Origin: Deltaproteobacteria bacterium
Lineage (GTDB): Bacteria; Desulfobacterota; Syntrophorhabdia; Syntrophorhabdales; Syntrophorhabdaceae
Length of the DNA: 64,000 nt
Assembly: GCA_029777945.1 (NCBI GenBank)
Contig: JAKORG010000003.1
Span: 1 to 64,000, forward strand
Direction: 5' to 3'
Under the pieces are notes generated by a model. The model searched no databases. It saw only the letters and a program-made list of their open reading frames with translations, and was not told where the DNA came from. Shown here piece after piece: positions 44,203-52,664 of this stretch; the first letter of the stretch is position 1, and every line of letters begins with the position of its first letter. Both the position numbers and the translations under genes were made by a program.

Positions 44203-47172
44203 ATAATAGGTAAAAAAAAGAGGCTCTTTATAAAAGTCCTTTTAATACTGTGCGGTATATTTGTGATCTTTACTTTATCAGGTTTTTTTGTTGCCCCTCC
44301 TGTTCTAAAATCCCTTCTTGTAAAAAACATATCAAAGACACTTCAAAGGGACGTGTCTATAGCAAAGATTGATATTAATCCTTTAAACCTCACATTAAAA
44401 GTATCGGGTATAAAAATAAAGGAAAAAGGAAAAACTGATACCATGTTTTCCCTTGAGGAACTTTTCATAAATGTCGAATCATCTTCAATAGTCAGAAGGG
44501 CGCTGATTTTAAAAGAGATTACAATAAAACGGCCTTATGTAAACATCATAAGAAACAAAGACAGAACATATAACTTCTCAGATATACTGAAAATGGGTGA
44601 AAAGGAAAAAGAGGGGGAGAAAAAGAAGGCAGTAGAAAAAAAGAAAAGACCCTTTTATTTCTCCTTAAACGATATATCCATCATCGACGGGACAATAGAC
44701 TTTTATGACGCCCCCTTTGAAACCCGTCACATTATAAGGGAAATGAACATAAAGGTGCCCTTTATATCAAACCTTGTCCATCATGTAAATACCGTTGTTA
44801 GACCATATTTCTCTGCAAAGATAAACGACGATCAATATGAAATAAAGGGTGATGTAAAGCCTTTTGCCGAAACACGGGAGGCCTATATTGATATCAATAT
44901 CCAGGATTTAGACCTGCCTAAATACCTTTCCTATTCCCCGGTAAAGCTAAATTTTAAACTCCTTTCTGGAAGTCTCGATATTGCCTCTAAAGTATCTTTT
45001 ATAGATTATAAGGATAAGCCATCCTCCATTGTTATAAGCGGAAATGTTGCGATTAGGCAGCTATTTTGTAATGACCTCAAAAATAAACCCCTTTTTAAAC
45101 TACCGGGTATAGAGATAGATGTAAGATCTATTGAGCCTTTACAAAAAGACATAAAGGTGTCGAGGGTGTCTTTTAGCTCCCCTGAGGTATATGTTCAGAG
45201 GGAAAGGGACGGCACATTAAATCTCCAGAAACTCTTTTTAGAGGAGGGGGCCCAAAAGAAAAAGTTAGAGGAAAAGGAGGTTACAAAAAAACAGGAAGAA
45301 AAAAAGGATGAAAAAGGCCAGCTTGTTCTGGACATTGATGAAATTACAATACAGAAAGGCAAAGTTACATTCAATGACTTAAATGTCTCTCAACCAGTGA
45401 ATATAATATTAAAAAATTTAGATTTAAAGGCAGACCGTATATCCCTTGAAAAGGATAATATTTCAAATCTAATACTATCTTTTTCCATTGGCAAAGAGGG
45501 GTTTATAAGGTTAAAGGGGCCTTTTAAAATAAACCCACCTTTTGCAGATTCAGGGGTGGATATAGGCAATATCCATATAAATACCCTTCAGCCCTATTTT
45601 GCAGAGAAAATAAACATAGATATAACAGAGGGTGCATTTTCTACATCGGGAAAGATAGTTTTCAATAAGCCAGAAAAAAAGGATCCCACAATAAAATACA
45701 CCGGTAAGGTACTTGTTACCAATCTTTCTATCATAGACAAGGCCCATGCAAAGTCGCTTCTTAACTGGAAGGCCTTTTCTATTAACAACTTAAATTTTAA
45801 TTCAGACCCCTTTTCTCTCCATGTAGAAGGTATATCATTAGCAGATTTCTTTGTGAAAGTAGTCGTAAACCAAGATGGGACTTTAAACTTACAACATATA
45901 ATGGTAAAAGATGAAAAACCCAAAGAACAAGGAAAATCAGAAGCACAATCTCCCAAGGAAAAAAGCCCAGAGCCTGAAAGGGATATAAAAATAGGCAATA
46001 TTACCCTCCAGGGTGGAACCATAGAGTTCACGGATATGGCTGTAAAACCAAATTATACAGCAACCCTTACAGAGATAGCAGGAAAGGTATCGGATATTGC
46101 ATTAAAGGGCGATAGGCTTGCAGAACTGACTTTAAGGGGTAAGATAAACCAATTTGTTCCTTTAGAGATTGGAGGTAAGATAAAACCAGCCATGGAAAAT
46201 CTCCTTGTTGACCTCTATGCCAAATTCAATAGTCTTGATTTGAGTCCCTTAACACCTTATTCAGGAAAATATATAGGCTATAAAATTGAAAAAGGAAAGC
46301 TCTCCATTGACTTAAAATACCTCATTCAAAAAAGAAAGCTCGATTCTCAGAACGTAATCTTCATAGACCAGCTTACCTTAGGAGATAGTGTTGATAGTCC
46401 CGATGCAATAAAACTTCCTATTAGGCTTGCCATTGCCCTTTTAAAAGATAGAAATGGCCAGATCAAACTCGATATCCCTGTTTCAGGTAGTCTTGATGAC
46501 CCAAAATTCAGCGTGTGGAGGATAGTCATTCAGGTTATTATAAATCTCCTTACAAAGGCAGCTACAGCGCCTTTTGCCCTTTTGGCCTCACTCTTCGGTG
46601 GTGATGAGGAGATAAGCTATATTGAATTTGACTACGGTGACTATAATGTTAACGAACAGAACATGAAGAAGATAGAAAACCTTGCAAAGGCACTTTTTGA
46701 AAGACCTTCCCTAAAACTCGATGTGGAAGGTCATATAGATTTGGAAAAGGACAGGGAGGAATTAAAAAAGAGGATGTTTCTAAATAAACTCCAGGCACAG
46801 AAGTTAAAGGATATGATAAAAAAGGGTGAGAAGGCAATCCCTGTAGATGATGTTAAGATAGAATCAGGTGAATACGAAAAATACCTGAAGATGGCTTATG
46901 ATGCTGAAAAATTCGCAAAACCCAAAACCATCATAGGCACCATTAAGACCCTGCCACCCCAGGAGATGGAAAAGCTCATCTTCACCCACATAGATGTAAG
47001 CGAGAACGACTTAAGAACCCTTGCAAATAAAAGGGCCGTGACTGTCAAAGAACTATTACTTAAAACAGGAAAGGTAACAGTTGACAGGATTTTTGTCATT
47101 GAACCAAAAACATTAGTCCCTGAAAAAAAGGATAAAGTTAAAAATAGCAGGGTAGACTTTATCCTTAAATAG
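44203..47172 (+). CDS. Large DUF748/AsmA-like envelope protein, probable AUA start
   Basis: This is a DUF748 protein, part of the AsmA-like superfamily thought to bridge inner and outer membranes for lipid transport or envelope integrity. The body repeats beta-rich modules such as ISIIDGTIDFYDAPF, ITIQKGKVTFNDLNV and ITLQGGTIEFTDMAV. It ends with an OmpA-like segment (about residues 825-985). The first standard start codon is a GTG at 44263, but that cuts off the positive residues and half of the signal anchor KKKRLFIKVLLILCGIF. A strong GGGGGGAGG at 44189-44197 places initiation at the ATA codon 44203 or 44206. A stop at 44182 leaves no ATG, GTG or TTG upstream. Confidence 0.85.
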   Translation: MIGKKKRLFIKVLLILCGIFVIFTLSGFFVAPPVLKSLLVKNISKTLQRDVSIAKIDINPLNLTLKVSGIKIKEKGKTDTMFSLEELFINVESSSIVRRALILKEITIKRPYVNIIRNKDRTYNFSDILKMGEKEKEGEKKKAVEKKKRPFYFSLNDISIIDGTIDFYDAPFETRHIIREMNIKVPFISNLVHHVNTVVRPYFSAKINDDQYEIKGDVKPFAETREAYIDINIQDLDLPKYLSYSPVKLNFKLLSGSLDIASKVSFIDYKDKPSSIVISGNVAIRQLFCNDLKNKPLFKLPGIEIDVRSIEPLQKDIKVSRVSFSSPEVYVQRERDGTLNLQKLFLEEGAQKKKLEEKEVTKKQEEKKDEKGQLVLDIDEITIQKGKVTFNDLNVSQPVNIILKNLDLKADRISLEKDNISNLILSFSIGKEGFIRLKGPFKINPPFADSGVDIGNIHINTLQPYFAEKINIDITEGAFSTSGKIVFNKPEKKDPTIKYTGKVLVTNLSIIDKAHAKSLLNWKAFSINNLNFNSDPFSLHVEGISLADFFVKVVVNQDGTLNLQHIMVKDEKPKEQGKSEAQSPKEKSPEPERDIKIGNITLQGGTIEFTDMAVKPNYTATLTEIAGKVSDIALKGDRLAELTLRGKINQFVPLEIGGKIKPAMENLLVDLYAKFNSLDLSPLTPYSGKYIGYKIEKGKLSIDLKYLIQKRKLDSQNVIFIDQLTLGDSVDSPDAIKLPIRLAIALLKDRNGQIKLDIPVSGSLDDPKFSVWRIVIQVIINLLTKAATAPFALLASLFGGDEEISYIEFDYGDYNVNEQNMKKIENLAKALFERPSLKLDVEGHIDLEKDREELKKRMFLNKLQAQKLKDMIKKGEKAIPVDDVKIESGEYEKYLKMAYDAEKFAKPKTIIGTIKTLPPQEMEKLIFTHIDVSENDLRTLANKRAVTVKELLLKTGKVTVDRIFVIEPKTLVPEKKDKVKNSRVDFILK

Positions 47173-47195
47173 TGGATATGGAATTATTTTTTTGC

Positions 47196-47226
47196 AAAAA
47201 AAAGCCAGCCCTGTTAAAAGGCTGGC
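47196..47226 (-). terminator. Intrinsic terminator of the bam-GNAT operon
   Basis: On the minus strand GCCAGCC and GGCTGGC form a perfect 7-bp stem with a 9-base loop, followed at once by eight T. It lies 26 bases past the GNAT stop, so it ends the leftward operon that begins at bamB. Confidence 0.9.
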
Positions 47227-47251
47227 ATAAACTATTAATTACTATGACAGG

Positions 47252-47704
47252 TTAAAGGGTCCTTTCTAAGTTTATGACCTTTGATGGGCTAAATTTGTTT
47301 GCACTAAAAAAATGGATCAACTTTGCATCATCCCAATCAACAAGGGTGTTTACCTTTTCTACACCAAGCTTTTTAAGATGTGCTAGATATTCATTAATCA
47401 ACAGTTTACCAATGCCTCTTCTCTGATAATCAGGGTCAACACCTATTGTATCAAGGGTCGCTTTTTCCTGAGATATACCAAACTCTCCTATGTAGAGCTC
47501 ACCCATTATAAAACCTACAACCATGCCATTTTCTGTCTCTGCCACAAGGGAGGTAGGAACATAATCTTTTGATTGGACTAATTTTTCGAATTTCAGCTTA
47601 TAGTATTCTGGTCTGTAGAGCCCTAAGACTTTATTGTCAATCTTCACAATTGCATCAAAGTCATCAGCCCTTAAAAACCTAATATTAATCTTTACCTCAC
47701 CCAT
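47252..47704 (-). CDS. GNAT-family N-acetyltransferase
   Basis: This is an acetyl-CoA-dependent (or acyl-CoA-dependent) acyltransferase. The 150-residue protein has a single GNAT fold: LRADDFDAIVKID at the start, VVGFIMGELYIGEFG, the acetyl-CoA loop VDPDYQRRGIGKLLINEYL (Q/RxxGxG/A), and a C-terminal HFFSANKFSPSK. GGAGG precedes the ATG. It is the last gene of the leftward benzoyl-CoA reductase operon, 62 bases after the MvhD-like gene and before a terminator. A role in lysine acylation control of aromatic degradation is possible, because such control is known in other benzoate degraders. The substrate is unknown. Confidence 0.88.
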   Translation of the reverse strand: MGEVKINIRFLRADDFDAIVKIDNKVLGLYRPEYYKLKFEKLVQSKDYVPTSLVAETENGMVVGFIMGELYIGEFGISQEKATLDTIGVDPDYQRRGIGKLLINEYLAHLKKLGVEKVNTLVDWDDAKLIHFFSANKFSPSKVINLERTL

Positions 47705-47766
47705 AGTGCCCTCCCTTCAAAATATTATTTTCTCTATATATATGAGTGTAGCACCAGGGTGTTAAT

Positions 47767-48624
47767 TTATGCAACCTCTTTTTCTTTACCTTTCCTTACT
47801 ATGGTCCTCTGTTCTTCTGGAATCGGTGGTGGAACCGGCTGACCAACTAACTTTGTGACAGCACCGAATCTCGGTGGACAGGCCTCATAGCATGTTCCGC
47901 ATTTTATACACTTGTCCTGATTTATAATATGCACCATATTTTTCTTACTGTCTATGGCCTCTACAGGGCACCTTCTTGCACAGGTCATACATGCCTGGCA
48001 CTTAGCAGGGTCAATCCAGTAGGACACAATCTCGCTGAAAAGTTTTTCAATCTCCTCTTTTGTAAAGTAGTCTTTATGGATACTCATGTCTTCATGGGGT
48101 GTTTCAAGGCGTTTTGAAAGTTTTTCGTTCATAACTACTTTTATATAAGGGATAAGTTTTATTACCTCGGCGAGTTTTTCTTTAATCTGTGAAATATCTA
48201 CGCCTTCTGACTTACCGAACGGTCCTATTTCCCTGACCTTTTTTGTAAAACTATTTACATGTTCTACAAAAAGGTTTGCCTCGGCACCGGACATAAATCT
48301 CAAGGTCAATCTCTCTGGATTTATGCCAATATACTCGAGAAGCCTTTTGCATAAAAGGACCATATTCATGGTATGGTAGTTGCCATGGGTTATGTAATTA
48401 CATTCATTTAAGTGACACGCACCAATGAATACCCCGTCCATTCCGTTTGAGAAAGCCCTGAGCACAAATTTAAGGTCAACTCTACCGGAACACATAACCC
48501 TAATGAGTCTTATTTCATTTGAATATTGCAGTCTGGAAACTCCAGCCAGGTCAGCAGCCCCGTAAGCTCACCAGTTGCAAGCGAAACCTAATATTCTTGG
48601 CTTAAATTTTAATGGTGCGCTCAT
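47767..48624 (-). CDS. bamF: Selenocysteine-containing MvhD-like electron-transfer protein (BamF-like)
   Basis: MvhD proteins carry electrons between HdrA and a partner oxidoreductase. The full gene starts at the ATG at 48624 (GGAG upstream) and reads ILGFACNW, then TGA at 48568-48570 (residue 19), then AYGAADLAGVSRLQY and IRVMCSGRVD. This is the canonical MvhD motif CNWC/UxYxGADLAG with selenocysteine in place of the second cysteine. Later parts include CHLNECNYITHGN and a C-terminal two-cluster ferredoxin (CQACMTCARRCP, CIKCGTCYEACP), giving 285 residues. A UGA-ignorant call would start at 48495 and lose the redox site. In Geobacter the BamF subunit is also described as a selenoprotein. Confidence 0.9.
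48533..48545 (-). promoter_or_regulatory. Candidate bacterial SECIS hairpin in the MvhD-like gene
   Basis: Starting 26 nt into the message counted from the U of the in-frame UGA, CUGGA-GUU-UCCAG forms a perfect 5-bp stem with a loop beginning with G. Position and loop fit the loose bacterial SECIS pattern recognised by SelB. The stem is short and may extend through a mismatch. Confidence 0.5.
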
Positions 48625-48661
48625 ACTTTCTCTTCTCCTTTTTTAAATAACTTTTTGTTTA

Positions 48662-51600
48662 TCAGCCATTTTCGCCAACTGCCTTTAATTGCTCTACAAA
48701 AAGCTCTTCAATGGCTGCATCTATCTGGGCATCCAGCTCATCATTCGTGTAATATTTCAACTGGATTGCACCTGTTGGGCATTTTGAGTTGCAAAGCCCA
48801 TCGCCTTTACATAGGACAGGGTTTATAAATGCCTTTTTACCCTGTTTTGTGTCCCTTAACTCCAGTGCTCCATATGTGCAGACATTAACGCATGCACCAC
48901 AACCCATGCACCTCTTTTCATCGATAGTGCAAACAGAACCGGATGCTGTAACCACATCATTGGAAAGTAATGTTAAAACACGACCTGCTGCGCCATAAGA
49001 GTGGTTTATCGTCTCTTGCATGAATTTCGGGTAATGGGCAAGTCCGCACAGATATACACCATCTGTTGCAAAATCAACGGGTCTTAACTTTACATGGGCC
49101 TCTTTAAAGAAACCGTCAAGGCTTAACACTACTTTAAACTGGTTTGCAATCTCCTTTGTGGATTCTGCAGGAATTATTGCAGCAGCAAGGGATACAACAT
49201 CTGCATCAAGCTCAAGTTTCTTATTGAGTATATAGTCTGTGACTGTTACTTTGAGCACAGGTCTTCCGTCTTCTGCCTCACCTGGTTCCACAGTAGGCTT
49301 GTCTTCAGGTTCATAGCGGATAAACTTTACATCCTTTGATGCTGCCTCACGATAGTAATCTTCGTTGAAACCATATGTCCTTACATCCCTGAATAGGATA
49401 TATATATCCACATCAGGCCTTTTCTCTTTTAGCATGAGGGCATTTTTAATGGAGTGGCTACAGCAGATCCTGCTGCAGTAATTTCTATCTTCGTTTCTAC
49501 ATCCAACACATTGAATCATCACAACACTCTGGGCATTCATCACCTGATCATCTTCTTTTACTATCTTTTCTTCCAGCTCTAAATTTGTGAAAACCCTTTC
49601 GTCTTTACCGTATAGATATTCAGTTGGTTTATAAACTTCTGCACCAATGGCAATAACAGTGGCACCGTGTTTTATCTCAACAGGCCCTCTATTAGAATTA
49701 ATTTTTGTCACGAAATTTCCAATATATCCCGTGGCCTCTGTTATTGTTGCCTCTGTATATACATGGATTTGCGGATGGTTGTAAATCTTTTTTATCAAAT
49801 CTTTAAGATATGCCTGCACATCTAAGCCCTGTAAGGTTCTATAAACCCTTCTCGCATTACCACCGAGTTCTTTCTCTTTTTCTATAATAAATACCTCATG
49901 GCCCTGATTTGCAATGGATAGGGCACAATTCATACCTGCCACACCGCCACCTACTATTAGACAACGCTTATCCACAGGTAGCTCGAATTCTTGAAGTGCT
50001 TCAAGATGACATGCCCTTGCCACAGACATCCTGATCAAATCATGGGCCTTTTTTGTTGCCTCTTCCTTTTCCTTAGAATGCACCCATGAGTTGTGTTCCC
50101 TTATATTTGCCATTTCATAATAATACTGGTTGAGACCTGCTTCTCTTAATGTATCACGGAATAAGGGCTCCAGCGTCCTCGGTGAACATGCTGCAACTAC
50201 TACCCTGTTGAGACCTAACTCTTTAATCTTATCAGTTATTTCTTTTGCAGCATTTGTAGCACATGAGAAAATCTGTTCCTGTGAATATACCACATAGGGT
50301 AAGGTCTTACAGTATTCCACTGTCTCAGGCACATTTACTACCCTGCCAATATTGGCTCCACAGTGACATACAAATACACCGATCCTTGGTTCTTGCTGGG
50401 AAACATCCATTTCCGGTGGATAGATTCTCTCCTTTGCAAGGTGACCCCTTCTGTATTTAAGGAGTTCTCCAATCTGAGACCCTGCACCGCTGGCGCTAAA
50501 AACAGATTCGGGAATATCAATAGGTCCCTGCAATGCACCACTTACAAAAATACCGGGCACATTCGTCTTCATAGGATTGGTCTCGTTTAATTTGCAGAAG
50601 TTGTGGTGGTTTAATTCAATGCCAAATTTCTTCTTGAAATCTTCTACATTAACAGGTGGGTTCATGCCAACAGATAAAACCACCATATCAAACTCTTCTT
50701 CTTTGACACCATCATCAGGCGTGGAATAACGGATAGTGACATTCTTTGTAACAGGGTCCTCTTTTACTATGGAAACATAACTTCTTATAAACCTTATACC
50801 AGGCAGTGCCTCTGTCCTCTGGAAGTAACGTTCAAAATCTTTTCCATAGGATCTAATGTCATTATGGAATATTGTGCATTTTGCATCTGCATCGTGGTCT
50901 TTTGTAAGTATTACCTGTTTCTGAGTATATGTGCAGCAAACAGCAGAACAATAGCTGTTTGCACCTTCTATTACCTGTCTTGAACCTACACATTGTATCC
51001 ACGCAATATTGTGGGGGTGTTTTTTATCCGATGCACGGAGTATTTCGCCTCCATAAGGCCCTGTTGAGCATAGAAGCCTTTCATAGTCCATACTCGTTAC
51101 TACATTTTGAAATTCCCTGTAATGGTATTCTTTTAATATCCTTGGATCAAAAGGTTCAAAACCAGGGGATAAGATAATTGCACCTACCTCGATCTCGATC
51201 TTCTCTGGTTTCTGATTCAAATCTATTGCATTGTTTTTGCACACACCTTCACAGATCTTGCACTTTTTCTCTTTTAGATACAGGCAACTCTCATCAATAT
51301 ACGCAATAAGGGGAATCGCCTGGGCAAAATAGATATGCACTGCCTTATTTAGAGATATTTCCTGGTTATACTGATCAGGATACTGGACAGGGCAGTATTC
51401 AACACAGGTGGTGCAGCCTGTACATTTATCTTCTATTATATATCTGGGTTTTTTCAGGAGTGTTACATGAAAATCACCTACCTCACCCTCTACCTCATGA
51501 ACCTCGGTATAAGTGAGTACCTCTATATTTGGATGCCGGCCGACCTCGACCAGTTTAGGTGCCAGTATTCACATGGAGCAGTCATTGGTCGGAAAGGTCT

Positions 51601-51799
51601 TATCAAGCTGGGCCATATGGCCACCTATACTTGGTGCCTTCTCGACCAGATATACCTTAAAACCTGCTGTGGCGAGGTCAAGGGATGCCTGGATACCGCT
51701 TATACCTCCACCTACCACCAGGACATCTCCTAAATTGTCTTTACCGAGCATTTCTCTTAAATGTTTGATGTTGTCTGTAAGGGATATTACCTTTTCCAC
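48662..51799 (-). CDS. bamE: Selenocysteine-containing HdrA-like flavoprotein (BamE-like)
   Basis: HdrA-type FAD/Fe-S proteins split or relay electrons. The GTG start at 51799 (GAGGTG upstream) gives [18 protein letters not shown] (FAD site) and then [10 protein letters not shown] followed by TGA at 51569-51571 (residue 77). The sequence continues [20 protein letters not shown], exactly the HdrA sequence expected after TNDCxM(C/U). A ferredoxin [12 protein letters not shown] lies at residues 126-137, a CHCGANIG motif near 480, a second FAD domain ([20 protein letters not shown]) near 610-635, and a C-terminal two-cluster ferredoxin near 955-1007. The total is 1045 residues. Without UGA readthrough it would be split into 76- and 892-residue ORFs. 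Confidence 0.92.
51536..51553 (-). promoter_or_regulatory. Candidate bacterial SECIS hairpin in the HdrA-like gene
   Basis: Beginning 19 nt from the U of the UGA, CUGGUC-GAGGUC-GGCCGG forms a 6-bp stem (two G-U pairs) with a six-base loop. The AGGUC of the loop resembles the apical loop of the E. coli fdhF SECIS element. Distance and loop G fit SelB recognition. Confidence 0.6.
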
Positions 51800-51861
51800 T
51801 TTAAATCACCTCTTAAAAAAATTTTCATCTGTCCTTGTGCCGAAACCCGTTTGCCCAGTCA

Positions 51862-52656
51862 TCAGTTTCTGCTAAAACCGAATCTTTCAGGATGGGAATA
51901 AACAGACAGACTTTTACCGCGCACACGACCCACAAGGGCTATACCGAGTTCGTCTGCAAGCTTAACAGCTGTCCCTGTAGGTGAATGACGGGAAACTACA
52001 ACAGGGACGCCCATCCTTGCTGCCTTTAATAGCATCTCAGAAGAAATCCTTCCTGTGCTTATAAGTACACAGTTTTCCGTAGAGATGCCATTGAACAGAC
52101 ATTCACCCAGTATTTTATCAACTGTGTTATGTCTGCCAATATCCTCAGCCACCATGATGACCTTATTTCTATCTGCAAGGGCAGATGCATGAAGGCCACC
52201 ACTTGTCACGTATAAATCCATATATTCTTGGAGTTGTTTCATAAATAACATTATCTGATTTGGGGATATTTCGAGCTCCGATTCAACCTTTTTGGCTGAT
52301 GTTACAAAGGATGGACCACCACCACAACCAGATGTAAGTCTTTTTCTTTTTGGTAAATCGAAATCCGATCTCGCAAGCCTTACATCAGCCTCTGTTTCAT
52401 CATCGCATACCCGTAACATGGCAATTTCACCAATACCAGTTATCACACCTTCTGAATATAAAAATCCGATTACAAGATAATTTAGTTTTATAGGTGTGCA
52501 CAGTATTGTTACAAAATCATTAAGGTTTACTTTAATCGTCAATTCCCTCTCAATGGGCACATGGGCCTTTGACTCAGACCATCTGTCTTCTGAAAAACGA
52601 ACACATGTCGTCTCAAAGGAGATCTCTTTTTTAGGATGTGAATCAAATCCTTCCAT
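51862..52656 (-). CDS. fdhD: FdhD-type Mo/W-cofactor sulfurtransferase
   Basis: FdhD moves sulfur from a cysteine desulfurase onto the bis-pterin Mo/W cofactor of formate dehydrogenase-type enzymes. The 264 residues have the family core TSGGLHASALAD, EDIGRHNTVDKILGECL, LISTGRISSEMLLKAARMGVPVVVSRHSPTGTAVKLADELGIALVGRVRG. In place of the E. coli C-x-x-C loop there is TSGCGGGPS, so only one cysteine is kept. It lies between the BamD-like and HdrA-like genes with gaps of 8 and 62 bases. No formate dehydrogenase is in the window, so BamB cofactor maturation is the natural target (inference). Confidence 0.9.
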   Translation of the reverse strand: MEGFDSHPKKEISFETTCVRFSEDRWSESKAHVPIERELTIKVNLNDFVTILCTPIKLNYLVIGFLYSEGVITGIGEIAMLRVCDDETEADVRLARSDFDLPKRKRLTSGCGGGPSFVTSAKKVESELEISPNQIMLFMKQLQEYMDLYVTSGGLHASALADRNKVIMVAEDIGRHNTVDKILGECLFNGISTENCVLISTGRISSEMLLKAARMGVPVVVSRHSPTGTAVKLADELGIALVGRVRGKSLSVYSHPERFGFSRN

Positions 52657-52664
52657 AGTGCCTT

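Noticed and set aside
48496-48624. Treating the region before 48495 as intergenic.
   Set aside because: It encodes the N-terminal MvhD redox motif in frame with a good ribosome site.
48662-51340. Reading the HdrA-like gene as two separate genes (76 and 892 residues).
   Set aside because: The frame is continuous apart from one UGA at a known Cys/Sec column, and the sequence between (ILAPKLVEV...[12 protein letters not shown]) is family-like with no new start or ribosome site.
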